From NCBI GenBank assembly GCA_030263475.1, contig SZPC01000002.1, forward strand, positions 124,001-188,000: a DNA stretch of 64,000 nt. Direction: 5' to 3'. The position numbers and the translations under genes are program-made. This stretch comes from OLB4 sp002050165. Lineage in GTDB: Bacteria > Bacteroidota > Ignavibacteria > Tepidaquicellales > Tepidaquicellaceae. How positions within the stretch are numbered: the first letter of the stretch is position 1; each line of letters starts with the position of its first letter. The notes below the pieces were generated by a model. The model made no database searches and was not told where the DNA came from. It saw only the letters and a list, made by a program, of their open reading frames with translations. Below are positions 36,628 to 45,321 of the stretch, piece after piece.

Positions 36628-37059
36628 TTATTTAACTGAAATAGATTTAGAGAACGATACCTTGCCCATTTTACAGATCCCGTCGGATTCGTTACAGTAT
36701 CCGAAGCCCACTTTACCCGATACAACAAGTTTACCCGATGAGGTATTGTCCGGGATTATAAAAGTATAAATAACTTTTGAGTTGGAAATGTAATCACCGG
36801 AACCTCCTGAATAATCCTGTAAATGACCGGAAACATTGCCTTTTGTTATGGTTACTGATACCGGGGGTTCCTTAGGGATTTTTACTCCCTTCGCAGTATT
36901 AAATTTAATTGTCATTTTCACTGTTTCACCGGGCTTATAGCTGTTTTTATTGGTTGTAACAGTGATTGTCGGCTTTTTCTGAGCTAAAACATCCTCAGAT
37001 CTGAACGATAATAAAACGAACGCGAGCGCCAAAACAGATAAATAAAGTTTGATGTTCAT
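36628..37059 (-). CDS. Secreted DsbD N-terminal-domain-like protein
   Basis: 143 residues with signal peptide MNIKLYLSVLALAFVLLSF. The mature part is an immunoglobulin-like beta domain (KPTITVTTNKNSYKPGETVK, VSGKVGFGYCNESDGICKMG). The two cysteines near the end correspond in position to the pair of the N-terminal domain of DsbD, but the spacing differs (six residues between them). It has no membrane part, so it is a stand-alone domain, probably a periplasmic thiol-disulfide or partner-binding protein. The gene is three bases from lpxH. Confidence 0.6.
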   Translation of the reverse strand: MNIKLYLSVLALAFVLLSFRSEDVLAQKKPTITVTTNKNSYKPGETVKMTIKFNTAKGVKIPKEPPVSVTITKGNVSGHLQDYSGGSGDYISNSKVIYTFIIPDNTSSGKLVVSGKVGFGYCNESDGICKMGKVSFSKSISVK

Positions 37060-37161
37060 ACTGATTGTTTTAATTTCGATTTTTAAAATAAAGAATTTAT
37101 GTTTTATTGCAAACTCAAAATTCCACTATTAAATAAAAGCAGTTTTGCTGAGTTTGTTCCA

Positions 37162-38040
37162 CTATTGACCGTTAACTGAAAAGTTATGGGATTCAATGTG
37201 AGCGTAAGCATTGTGGTTGTGTATGCTTTCGAAGTTTTCTGCTTCAACCAAATACCAAATGATGTTTTTGTTCGCCCTTAACCTTACCACAACTTCACGC
37301 ACGAGGTCCTCTACAAAAACGGGATTCTCATACGCCCTTTCAGTTACATATTTCTCATCCTCCCTTTTCAGCAATGAGTAAAGCTCACAACTCGCGCTTT
37401 CTTCAACAGCGCTTATAACGTCTTCAATCCAAACCGTGTCCCTGAACCTGACGCTTACAGTAACCTCACCTCGTTGATTGTGTGCGCCGTGTTTTGATAT
37501 GCTTTTTGAGCATGGACATAGAGTTGTAACCGGAACTTTAACTGTGAGGATGAAGTCCCCGAAATCTGAATTTTTTACGGCATGAAATTTTACCTGATAA
37601 TCTATAAGCGAAGGCTTACCGGTAACCGGTGCTTTCTTCTCTTTGAAGTATGGAAACTCCATGACGATGTGCGAAGTTTTTGCGTGAAGCCTCTCCCTCA
37701 TTCTGGTCAATATCTCATCAAGAGAATTTACGTGAATTTCGTGATTCTGATTCTGAAGTATCTCAACGAACCTGCTCATGTGTGTACCTTTAAATTCTTT
37801 CGGAAGATCAACCGTCATTTCTACTGTGGCTATCGTGTGCTGAATTTCATTATCCTTGTCTTTTACAGCAATAGGATATTTTAAATTCTTAACCCCTACC
37901 TTATCTATCGGTAACTCCCGTTTATCTTTCAGATTTTGGGTGTCGGGAAGGGGTGAAATTTTATCTGAATATTGTATATCTGTACTCAATCCCTTAGTTT
38001 TATTAAATGGAAAATTATATGGTTTCTGTAATACATTCAA
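37162..38040 (-). CDS. folE2: GTP cyclohydrolase FolE2 (type IB)
   Basis: Converts GTP to dihydroneopterin triphosphate, first step of folate synthesis, with a non-zinc metal. LPIDKVGVKNLKYPI at about residues 43-57 is the conserved start; VTTLCPCSKSISKHGAHNQR contains the active-site cysteine in CPCS and the histidine and arginine of the metal/substrate site. 292 residues is a little longer than usual because of about 30 residues before LPDTQ, so a later start is possible. It overlaps the NUDIX gene by 26 bases. Confidence 0.93.
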   Translation of the reverse strand: MNVLQKPYNFPFNKTKGLSTDIQYSDKISPLPDTQNLKDKRELPIDKVGVKNLKYPIAVKDKDNEIQHTIATVEMTVDLPKEFKGTHMSRFVEILQNQNHEIHVNSLDEILTRMRERLHAKTSHIVMEFPYFKEKKAPVTGKPSLIDYQVKFHAVKNSDFGDFILTVKVPVTTLCPCSKSISKHGAHNQRGEVTVSVRFRDTVWIEDVISAVEESASCELYSLLKREDEKYVTERAYENPVFVEDLVREVVVRLRANKNIIWYLVEAENFESIHNHNAYAHIESHNFSVNGQ

Positions 38041-38518
38041 ATGGCGTTTTATTGCAATCTATGAAAACACTGAATGTTTTACTCCCTGAATTTAAAACAA
38101 AATTCCAAATAAAAAGTTTGTCAGTAACAGGAATATTGGCATCCATAATTTCGGTTTGTTTTAAAAAATGAAACGTGCCTTCGTTGCATTCAGTGGGTAG
38201 ATTGCTCAACTTGTGCCTGTATTTCATAAGAAATATCATTATGTCCCCGATCCCCGGATAATTTTTTTCAGTAACAATCCCGATCAAATCCCAATCGGAT
38301 GGTTTTGAAATTATCCCGCATTCTTCAAATGCCTCTCGGGAAGCACATTTAAACGGTGATTCTGCGGGTTCACATTTTCCACCTGGCGGCGAAAGCAAAC
38401 CCCGATTAGGTTCCCTCGCCCTTTCGAGCATGAGGTAATCATCGTTTGAGTTTTGTATGTATAATAAAGTGGCGAGTTTCAAGTTTACAAAATAAAAATG
38501 ATCAATGAATTCAAACAC
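38015..38518 (-). CDS. NUDIX hydrolase
   Basis: 167 residues. The NUDIX box is complete: G at GGKCEPAESPFKCASREAFE with ECGI following (GX5EX7REX2EEXGI). The preceding LLSPPGGK is typical. Substrate unknown; pairing with folE2 makes a dihydroneopterin triphosphate pyrophosphatase (folate step 2) an attractive guess, since that enzyme (FolQ/NudB-type) is a NUDIX protein. This is inference from context. The start could be the ATG at 38518. Confidence 0.82.
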   Translation of the reverse strand: MFEFIDHFYFVNLKLATLLYIQNSNDDYLMLERAREPNRGLLSPPGGKCEPAESPFKCASREAFEECGIISKPSDWDLIGIVTEKNYPGIGDIMIFLMKYRHKLSNLPTECNEGTFHFLKQTEIMDANIPVTDKLFIWNFVLNSGSKTFSVFIDCNKTPFECITETI

Positions 38519-38562
38519 CCATTGACCATTATATGACCATTATAAATTTTTGGTATAAAATT

Positions 38563-38736
38563 TTACTTCGATTCCCTGTGAAGTATACGCTTCCTTGTCC
38601 ACTTGCAGTATTTCATCATCTCAAGGCGCTCTTTGGTGTTATTTCGGTTTTTTGTGGTGACGTAAACTGATTTACCTTTGTGAGGCCCTTCAACGCTTAC
38701 AAGTTTTATATTAATTCTTGCACCTTCTTTTGCCAT
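38563..38736 (-). CDS. rpmG: Ribosomal protein L33, zinc-free form
   Basis: 57 residues starting at MAKEGARINIKLVSVEGPHK; a longer frame from 38769 adds eleven residues (MCYSSRNLILE) before the conserved start and is unlikely. The end (KNTKERLEMMKYCKWTRKRI) is the L33 core. The usual first CxxC of zinc-binding L33 is missing and only one cysteine remains in MKYCKW, so this is the zinc-independent type used under zinc limitation. Divergent from thyX. Confidence 0.93.
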   Translation of the reverse strand: MAKEGARINIKLVSVEGPHKGKSVYVTTKNRNNTKERLEMMKYCKWTRKRILHRESK

Positions 38737-38871
38737 TTCTAAAATTAAATTTCTTGATGAATAACACATAATATAAGCATTATCAATATTAATATTGGTG
38801 TAAAAAATAATCTGAACCTGTTTAATTTATCAGAAATTTTAAAACAAAAATATTCAACGCCAAAATTATAT

Positions 38872-38885
38872 GAACGTAATCGTTC
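38872..38885. promoter_or_regulatory. GAACG/CGTTC inverted repeat (possible operator) before thyX
   Basis: GAACG at 38872-38876 and CGTTC at 38881-38885 form perfect five-base arms around TAAT. It overlaps the expected -33 region of the thyX promoter. Function unproven. Confidence 0.3.
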
Positions 38886-38896
38886 TGGTGAATGCG

Positions 38897-38904
38897 TATA
38901 TTTG
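38897..38904 (+). promoter_or_regulatory. Candidate -7 element TATATTTG for thyX
   Basis: TATATTTG matches the Bacteroidota -7 consensus TAnnTTTG, 20 bases before the thyX ATG. No clear -33 TTG is present, so the element is inferred from one half only. Confidence 0.5.
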
Positions 38905-38924
38905 TATAAAACTCAAAATATTCA

Positions 38925-39608
38925 ATGAAAAGAGACGTTCTTGATAAAGGATTTATAGAAATAATAGACCACATCGGTAGTGATCTTACGGTTGTTAACT
39001 CCGCCAGAGTTTCTTTCGGCAAGAGAAAATCTCAATATGATGAAAACGACAGAAAACTTGTAAAGTATCTTGCTAAGCACAAACACTGGTCTCCATTCAG
39101 ACATCTGGTGGTTCAGTTCCATATTAAAGCACCGGAATTTGTAATGCGGCAGTGGTACAAACATGTAGTAGGGATTGAAACATCATCGAGTTATCCGACA
39201 AAAGATCACGCATGGAATGAAATCAGCGGGAGATATGTCCCGGTGAAAGATTTTTACCGTCCTTCAAATTGGCGCAAACAATCCGACAACAACAAACAAG
39301 CTTCTGAAGGTAGTATTGAAAACCAGATCGCAGCAGAAGAAATTTTTGATGAGTGTATGAACGATATTTTGGATTCATACAACAGATTGCTCGAGTTAGG
39401 TGTTGCAAAGGAACAGGCTAGATTGTTGCTTCCGCTTAACCAATACACTGAGGTTTACTGGACAGCATCTTTTCAGGCAATTACAAATTTTATTGAGCTT
39501 CGCGACGAAGATACTGCGCAGTGGGAGATTAGACAGTATTCAATTGCGATGAAAGAAATGGTTACTGAAATTTATCCCGAAACTATGTCAATCTGGTTCA
39601 GCAAATAA
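38925..39608 (+). CDS. thyX: Flavin-dependent thymidylate synthase
   Basis: Makes dTMP from dUMP with methylene-tetrahydrofolate, FAD and NADPH. 227 residues. HKHWSPFRHLVVQFHIKAP and FVMRQWYKHVVG, then WNEISGRYVPV, form the ThyX signature region; the usual RHR is YKH-type here, as in cyanobacterial and related ThyX. LLPLNQYTEVYWTASFQA is a further conserved segment. The organism may depend on this instead of ThyA. It has its own promoter element and faces rpmG. Confidence 0.93.
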   Translation: MKRDVLDKGFIEIIDHIGSDLTVVNSARVSFGKRKSQYDENDRKLVKYLAKHKHWSPFRHLVVQFHIKAPEFVMRQWYKHVVGIETSSSYPTKDHAWNEISGRYVPVKDFYRPSNWRKQSDNNKQASEGSIENQIAAEEIFDECMNDILDSYNRLLELGVAKEQARLLLPLNQYTEVYWTASFQAITNFIELRDEDTAQWEIRQYSIAMKEMVTEIYPETMSIWFSK

Positions 39609-39758
39609 TCGAGATTCCTCGTGGAAAATATTTTAACTGCTGAAATTTTAATGTAAATATTGTTCGGAACTAATACATTGAAGTAATGGAAATAATGGTG
39701 CTTAAAATTGGTTGTGATTTTTGAAAGGTATCGAAATCATGTGCAGGTTTTATTTATT

Positions 39759-40658
39759 CTAATTACCGGAAAAGATGTTTTTAAAAACGTGACCGGCGAT
39801 ATTAGGATTTTCTTTAAACCGCCGGATTGAGTATTCGTACCAGCGTTCACCGAACGGAACGTAAATTCTAAGTTTGTAACCTTCTTTGAGTATTTTATCC
39901 CTTAAATTTTCCCTTACTCCCAAAAGCATTTGAAACTCAAATTTATCCTTTGGTAATTTAAGTTCATTAATGATTTTAATTGACTGATCAACGAGAAAAT
40001 CATCGTGTGTTGCAATCCCTACATACGATCCGTTTGACAGTGCAGTATTTACAAGTTTGAGGAAATTATCTCTCACTTCCTGAAATCCTTTGAATGCAAT
40101 TTCTTCCGGTTCAATGTAAATACCTTTACAAATTCTAAGGTTCACTTGTCCGGTGGAGAGATTTTCAACATCTGCGAAACTTCTCCGCAGGTAAGCCTGA
40201 ATAACAATTCCCATCTGATCGAACTCTGTACGAAGAGTATTAAAAACATCCAGAGTCGTTTGTGTTACTGATGAATCCTCCATGTCAATTCTCACGAAAA
40301 TATTCCGGTTGGTTGCTTCAGAGAGGATTTCTCTCATATTGTTTAAGCAGAATTCTTTATCTATTCCAAGTCCCAGCATCGTAAGTTTCACCGATAAATT
40401 GCAGTCAAGATTATTATCTGTAATTGCCTTGAGCACGTCTATGTTATCTTTAGTTGATTTCAGCGCTTCATCTCTTTCAGAAATGGATTCTCCAAGAACG
40501 TCCATTGTAGCTTTGAAACCCTGCACATTTAAAGCCTTTACAGCGCTTACAGCATCGGATAGCTTATCTCCCGCAATATATTTATTTGCGAAAATTCTGA
40601 CAAAGTTTCTGGGTAAAACAGGCAAAGTGCCTACAACCAATTTGTTGAGGATGCTCAT
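39759..40658 (-). CDS. Proline dehydrogenase (stand-alone)
   Basis: FAD enzyme that oxidises proline to pyrroline-5-carboxylate. 299 residues form one TIM barrel without the P5C dehydrogenase part of PutA. Conserved stretches include RIDMEDSS, AYLRRSFADVENL, LRICKGIYIEPEEIAFKG, THDDFLVDQS and FQMLLGVRENLRDKI, then RIYVPFGERWYEYSIRRFKE. The P5C dehydrogenase is not next to it. The start at 40658 follows a short AT-rich spacer. Confidence 0.93.
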   Translation of the reverse strand: MSILNKLVVGTLPVLPRNFVRIFANKYIAGDKLSDAVSAVKALNVQGFKATMDVLGESISERDEALKSTKDNIDVLKAITDNNLDCNLSVKLTMLGLGIDKEFCLNNMREILSEATNRNIFVRIDMEDSSVTQTTLDVFNTLRTEFDQMGIVIQAYLRRSFADVENLSTGQVNLRICKGIYIEPEEIAFKGFQEVRDNFLKLVNTALSNGSYVGIATHDDFLVDQSIKIINELKLPKDKFEFQMLLGVRENLRDKILKEGYKLRIYVPFGERWYEYSIRRFKENPNIAGHVFKNIFSGN

Positions 40659-40864
40659 TTAATTGCGTTTTTCAAAAATAATTCCTTACAAACTGTTATT
40701 AAAGTCAGTGAAAAATTAATGTAGTTAGAAAAATCTTCTCGTATTTTGATAAAAAATAGTTTACCATTGTATGTATTCTTTTTAATTTTAAATGTCTTAT
40801 GACATAACGTAGATCTAAAGTGTCAAAACAATTTTCTTTATTACTATCTTTTTACCAAAATGAT

Positions 40865-40872
40865 TAAGTTTG
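40865..40872 (+). promoter_or_regulatory. Candidate -7 element TAAGTTTG for the small RNA
   Basis: TAAGTTTG fits TAnnTTTG and lies about six bases before the first paired base of the structured RNA at 40877. No convincing -33 TTG is seen upstream. Its placement at the exact 5' end of the stem argues for use. Confidence 0.45.
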
Positions 40873-40876
40873 TACT

Positions 40877-40977
40877 AAGAAAAGGGCATTAGATATGGAT
40901 AGCGCCAGCTATCCGAAAATTTATAAACTCACCTTTGGCCGGGTAATATAATTCTAATGTTCCTTTTCTTTTTTTTT
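40877..40977 (+). ncRNA. Candidate orphan structured small RNA with terminator
   Basis: About 100 bases in the 434-base spacer between proline dehydrogenase and leuS. The 5' end (AAGAAAAGGGCATTAG, 40877-40892) pairs with the 3' end (CTAATGTTCCTTTTCTT, 40954-40970), about 16 pairs with one G-U and one bulged base, and a run of seven or eight T residues follows to 40977. Inside, GGATAGC (40897-40903) and GCTATCC (40908-40914) make a perfect seven-base hairpin whose loop GCCA is complementary to TGGC at 40936-40939, allowing a pseudoknot. A -7 element sits just upstream. No known class is recognised and no plus-strand gene follows closely. Confidence 0.5.
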
Positions 40978-41092
40978 ATTCGGTCAGTTTTGTTTTTCCG
41001 TTATTTGTAAAACAGGATTACAATTCCGTTGCAGTAAATTCAAGCGTTGAGGTTAATCATAATGTCAAATAAAAAATATATTGCATTACGAA

Positions 41093-43753
41093 TCATACTA
41101 CAATATTTACCATTCTGTTCTTAACGACGATTATCCTCTTTACTTCTTTTCCCATAATATTTTTTATTATTTTTTCATTATCGAGAGCTTTTTGTTCAAG
41201 TTCGTTTTCGCTTGTATTAAATTCAACCTCAATTTTATCGCGCAATTTACCATTTACGGAGAGTGCAATCACGACCGAATCCTCTTTAACGTATTTCTCT
41301 TCGAAATGCGGCCATGGTTGCTTTGAAATTGATTCCTGATGGCCAATCCTTTGCCAGAGTTCCTCACAGATGTGTGGGGTAAAAGGTGCAAGGACCAAAA
41401 TGAATTTCTCAATTATTCCTTTTGAAATTGTGTCATACTTATATACCTCATTTAAAAAAATCATCAACTGTGCTATCGAGGTATTAAATTTCATATCACC
41501 ATCTTCAATATCAGTTGTGATTTTTTTTATTGTCTTATTTATGATTTTCAGCTCCTTTTCTTCCGGAGCCCTGTCAACAATATTTGATTTTATTTCCCCC
41601 GAACTTTCATCAATTATGAGTCGCCATGTTCTGTTTAAGAATCTGTTCATTCCTGCAATACCTTCAGTGCTCCAGGGTTTGGTAGCTTCAAGCGGTCCCA
41701 TGAACATTTCGAACAGGCGCATGGAATCAGCACCAAACTCATTTATTACCTCATCGGGATTAATTACATTTCCGCGGGATTTACTCATTTTCACTCCGTC
41801 TTCACCCAATATCATCCCCTGATTGAAAAGTTTCCTGAACGGTTCATCATGTGAAACATACCCGAGGTCAAATAATACTTTCATCCAGAATCTGGAATAA
41901 AGCAGGTGACCTACCGCATGTTCCGAACCGCCGATGTAAACGTCCACAGGCATCCAGTATTTCTCAATATCAGGATTACAAAATTCCTTGTTGTTATCAG
42001 GGTCAAGGTAACGCAGAAAATACCAGCTTGAACCTGCAAGTTGCGGCATTGTATTGGTTTCGCGTTTAAAGTGTCTACCGTCTTCAGTTGTCACGTTAAC
42101 CCACCAGTCAATTGCGGCAAGCGGTGATTCACCTGTCCCGGTCGGGTGATATGATTCTACTGCTGGTAATTCAAGCGGTAATTCACCTTCACTTAATGCA
42201 AACTGTGTATCGTTTTCGTGTAAAATGGGGAATGGTTCGCCCCAATATCGTTGTCTCGAAAAGAGCCAATCCCTTAGTTTATAGTTTATTGCTCTTGAAC
42301 CAATCTTATTTGCTTCAAGCCAGGTGATTACTCGTTCAATCGCTTCATCAGTTTTAAGACCGTTCAGGAAATCAGAGTTTATACAATAACCTTCTCCCTC
42401 GAAATATTCCGACCCACGTTGAATATTTTCAATGTATTTCAGATATGAGTCATCTCGGCCTGTTAAACCTGAAACTCCTTTTCCGGAGATAATTAATTCG
42501 CCGTGTTCATCGCTCTTGATTTCTTTTATTGCGTGATCTTTTAAATGCACGGGAATAACTACCGGAAATATTTCCAGATTAAAGATTCGTGCGAAATCGT
42601 TGTCCCTGCCATCGTGCGCCGGTACGCTCATAATTGCACCGGTTCCGTAAGATATGAGCACATAATCAGAAATCATAACCGGAATTTCTTTTCCGTTTGC
42701 GGGATTTATTGCATAGGCTCCGGTGAAGACACCCGTCTTTTCCTTAGCAAGTTCAGTCCGTTCAAGGTCAGATTTCTTTGCCGCCTTTAATTTATAATCA
42801 TCAACGCCCTTTTTTCTGTCAGCAGTTGTGATTAAATCAACCATTTCGTGTTCGGGAGAAAGCACCAGATATGTTGCGCCGAAAATTGTATCGGGACGTG
42901 TAGTGAAAACTTCAATAGAGTGGTTCGTGTTTTGACCGGGAGATTTTATGCGAAAGATAATATTTGCTCCGGTTTTTCTCCCAATCCAATTCCGTTGAAT
43001 CTCTTTTATGTTTTCAGGCCAGTCAAGTGACTCTAATCCTTCCAGTAATCTATCAGCGTATTTTGTTATCCTTAGCTTCCACTGCTTCATATTTTTCCGG
43101 ACAACCGAGAATCCCTTCTCAAGTTGTTCCGCAACTTCTTCATTTGCTAAGACAGTTCCGAGCTCAGGGCACCAGTTGACAGGACCGTCTGCAAGATATG
43201 CAAGCCTTTGTGAATTTATGAATTCAATCCTCTGGTTTTCTGTTAAATCTTCTGGTATTGGAAGTTCACCTATAGGTTTAGCTTTTTGGTCGGCATCGTC
43301 GAAATAGGAGTTGTACAATTTCAGAAAAATCCACTGCGTCCACCTGAAAAATTCGGGTTCCGATGTATTTACCTCCCGATCCCAGTCGTAAGCGAAACCA
43401 ATTGATTTCAATTGGTGCTTGAATTTTGCTATACATTCGGCTGTCCTGATTTTTGGGTGGATACCGGTTTTTAGTGCAAATTGCTCTGTGGGTAAACCAA
43501 ACGCATCCCACCCCATCGGGTGAAGTACATTAAACCCTTTCATTATTTTAAATCTGCTGATTATATCGGTGGCTGTGTACCCTTCCGGATGGCCGACATG
43601 CAAGCCTTCACCGCTTGGATACGGAAACATATCAAGCGCGTAATATTTAGGTTTACTTTTATCAAGCTTTTCAAATTCCTGAGTCTTAAACGTTTTTTCA
43701 GTTTCCCAATATTTCTGCCACTTCTTCTCTATATCAAGATGATTGTATTTCAT
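41093..43753 (-). CDS. leuS: Leucyl-tRNA synthetase
   Basis: Class Ia synthetase, 886 residues. The HIGH equivalent is LHVGH (51-55) inside PYPSGEGLHVGHPEGYTATD, and KMSKS is in VKMSKSRGNVINPDE. The connective editing domain shows EVFTTRPDTIFGATYLVLSP and the threonine-rich VPAHDGRD region. GSSWYFLRYLDP is also characteristic. Full length with a proper C-terminal domain (VNGKLRDKIEV). A TAACTTTG promoter element lies 28 bases before the start. Confidence 0.97.
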   Translation of the reverse strand: MKYNHLDIEKKWQKYWETEKTFKTQEFEKLDKSKPKYYALDMFPYPSGEGLHVGHPEGYTATDIISRFKIMKGFNVLHPMGWDAFGLPTEQFALKTGIHPKIRTAECIAKFKHQLKSIGFAYDWDREVNTSEPEFFRWTQWIFLKLYNSYFDDADQKAKPIGELPIPEDLTENQRIEFINSQRLAYLADGPVNWCPELGTVLANEEVAEQLEKGFSVVRKNMKQWKLRITKYADRLLEGLESLDWPENIKEIQRNWIGRKTGANIIFRIKSPGQNTNHSIEVFTTRPDTIFGATYLVLSPEHEMVDLITTADRKKGVDDYKLKAAKKSDLERTELAKEKTGVFTGAYAINPANGKEIPVMISDYVLISYGTGAIMSVPAHDGRDNDFARIFNLEIFPVVIPVHLKDHAIKEIKSDEHGELIISGKGVSGLTGRDDSYLKYIENIQRGSEYFEGEGYCINSDFLNGLKTDEAIERVITWLEANKIGSRAINYKLRDWLFSRQRYWGEPFPILHENDTQFALSEGELPLELPAVESYHPTGTGESPLAAIDWWVNVTTEDGRHFKRETNTMPQLAGSSWYFLRYLDPDNNKEFCNPDIEKYWMPVDVYIGGSEHAVGHLLYSRFWMKVLFDLGYVSHDEPFRKLFNQGMILGEDGVKMSKSRGNVINPDEVINEFGADSMRLFEMFMGPLEATKPWSTEGIAGMNRFLNRTWRLIIDESSGEIKSNIVDRAPEEKELKIINKTIKKITTDIEDGDMKFNTSIAQLMIFLNEVYKYDTISKGIIEKFILVLAPFTPHICEELWQRIGHQESISKQPWPHFEEKYVKEDSVVIALSVNGKLRDKIEVEFNTSENELEQKALDNEKIIKNIMGKEVKRIIVVKNRMVNIVV

Positions 43754-43780
43754 GTATAAATTTCAATTATAAACAAACTA

Positions 43781-43788
43781 CAAAGTTA
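43781..43788 (-). promoter_or_regulatory. Candidate -7 element TAACTTTG for leuS
   Basis: Read on the minus strand, the plus-strand CAAAGTTA is TAACTTTG, matching TAnnTTTG, 28 bases before the leuS ATG. No clear -33 partner. Confidence 0.45.
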
Positions 43789-43871
43789 ACCTTTGTATTA
43801 GATTTAATCAGTGCGAAAATCCGTTGGATTAATGCAATTTAAAAATATTGACAAGATGAGTATATTTCAAA

Positions 43872-44591
43872 ATGACACCGGTTAAACTCAATGCGCTTTT
43901 TTTCGGAACTCATCCGGATGACGTCGAACTGACCTGCAGTGGTACACTTGCGAAATTGAAAATGGAGGGTATGTCTGTCGGGATAGCAGACCTCACAAGG
44001 GGCGAACTTAGCACACGGGGAAATTTGACTGTACGGAAAATGGAAACTGATAAAGCCACAAAAATTCTTAACCTCGATTTCAGGACAAACCTGCAGCTGG
44101 AAGACGGTAACATTGTTAACAATGTAACGAACAGAAGGCGCGTTATTAAATTACTTCGCCTTACAAAACCCGAGCTTGTCTTTGCGCCTTATCCGCTCGA
44201 CCGGCATCCAGACCATATCAATGCAAGCAATCTTATAAGAGAATCGGTATTTTATTCAGGGCTCAGAAAAATTGTAACCGCAAAACTCGGAGTTTTCAGA
44301 CCACGAAAAGTAATTTACTATTCACATGCCTACGATATTCCTGTAACTTTTATATTCGATATAAGCGATACCTTCGATATAAAAATGAAGTCGGTTGAAG
44401 CTTTTGAGTCGCAGTTTTTTAATCTTAAAAAATCCAACGGTCCGGAAACTTTCATAAGCCGGAAAGATTTCAGAGAGTACGTATTATCTAAAGCGAAATA
44501 TTACGGTTTTAAAATCGGGGTTGAATATGGTGAGCCATTTTTTACATACGAACCCGTAAAGGTTGAGGCGGGTTATATTTCACATATATGA
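43872..44591 (+). CDS. bshB1: Bacillithiol biosynthesis deacetylase BshB1
   Basis: Removes the acetyl group from GlcNAc-malate to give GlcN-malate in bacillithiol synthesis. 239 residues of the LmbE/PIG-L zinc deacetylase fold: HPDDVEL (H14, D16, D17), LTRGELSTRGNLTVR, APYPLDRHPDHINASNLI with the third zinc ligand, and YSHAYDIPVTFIFDIS. This length and the RGELSTRGN segment are those of BshB1. The other genes bshA and bshC are not in the window; the YtxJ-like protein at 50268 supports bacillithiol use. Confidence 0.92.
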   Translation: MTPVKLNALFFGTHPDDVELTCSGTLAKLKMEGMSVGIADLTRGELSTRGNLTVRKMETDKATKILNLDFRTNLQLEDGNIVNNVTNRRRVIKLLRLTKPELVFAPYPLDRHPDHINASNLIRESVFYSGLRKIVTAKLGVFRPRKVIYYSHAYDIPVTFIFDISDTFDIKMKSVEAFESQFFNLKKSNGPETFISRKDFREYVLSKAKYYGFKIGVEYGEPFFTYEPVKVEAGYISHI

Positions 44592-45295
44592 ATATTGAAG
44601 GGAAAAAAATATTGGTTTTTGATATTGAAGTTGTTGCGGATAACTTCGAAGAGTACGATGAACGTACAAGGGACTATTTGTTAAAGTATGCAACAGATGA
44701 AGTATCCCGGAAAAATACAATTGACTCGCTCGTATTTTCGCCGTTTACTTCAATGCTTGTTGCAATAGGTATGTTGGATGTTACGAAAAATAATGGTGCC
44801 GTGCTGATGAATGCACCTGAAGGGACGTATCTCATTCCACCTGATGATAAGGATATTAAATATATTTGTGGGAGTGAGGAAAAAATTCTTGAAGACTTCT
44901 GGAAAAAAATTGATAAAGAAAAATATGATCTGTTTGTTACGTTCAACGGAAGGGAATTTGATTGCCCGTATCTGATGTTGCGTTCCCTTATACTTGACAT
45001 TAAACCGACATATAATCTTATGAGCGGTAGTGATTTCACATTTCGGAATTACCACTTTGATATATTAAAAGAGTTAACGTTCTTCAAACATTCTCCGACA
45101 GGAGCGAGGCGGAAATACAATCTTGATTTTTATTGTAACAAACTAAACATTGATAGTCCTAAAGCTGGCGGTGTTAGCGGTGATAAAGTTGGTAATCTTT
45201 ACAAAGCGGGCGAGTACCAGAAAATTGCAGATTATGCGGCAGGGGATATAATTGCTGAAGCCGCTCTTTTCGAACGAGTTAAAAATTTCTTTTAA
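44588..45295 (+). CDS. Predicted 3'-5' exonuclease related to DNA polymerase B
   Basis: 235 residues. RNase H-like DEDDy exonuclease: VFDIEVVADN gives the first Asp/Glu, FVTFNGREFDCPYLMLRS the second Asp, and YAAGDIIAEAALF the last Tyr/Asp. This matches the stand-alone PolB-exonuclease family, probably DNA proofreading or repair-related. It overlaps bshB1 by four bases and precedes the ybaB-recR pair, in keeping with a DNA repair cluster. Confidence 0.78.
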   Translation: MNIEGKKILVFDIEVVADNFEEYDERTRDYLLKYATDEVSRKNTIDSLVFSPFTSMLVAIGMLDVTKNNGAVLMNAPEGTYLIPPDDKDIKYICGSEEKILEDFWKKIDKEKYDLFVTFNGREFDCPYLMLRSLILDIKPTYNLMSGSDFTFRNYHFDILKELTFFKHSPTGARRKYNLDFYCNKLNIDSPKAGGVSGDKVGNLYKAGEYQKIADYAAGDIIAEAALFERVKNFF

Positions 45296-45321
45296 TCTTA
45301 AAAATAAAATAACACAAAATA

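Larger units (their letters stand above)
40659..41092. other. Intergenic stretch holding only the candidate small RNA
   Basis: Besides the structured element at 40877-40977 the spacer is AT-rich without coding frames of note; the frames that cross it overlap leuS in antisense and look like shadows. Both flanking genes point towards the left on the minus strand, so the spacer contains the proline dehydrogenase promoter and the end of leuS transcription. Confidence 0.55.

Noticed and set aside
40877..40977. SRP RNA, 6S RNA or a known riboswitch in the leuS spacer
   Set aside because: The GGAA-loop SRP motif is absent, the length is too short for 6S RNA, and no downstream plus-strand gene exists for a riboswitch to control.
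41370..43307. Several long antisense frames within leuS on the plus strand
   Set aside because: They lie entirely opposite a conserved gene, have serine/phenylalanine-rich composition expected from reversed codons, and match no family.
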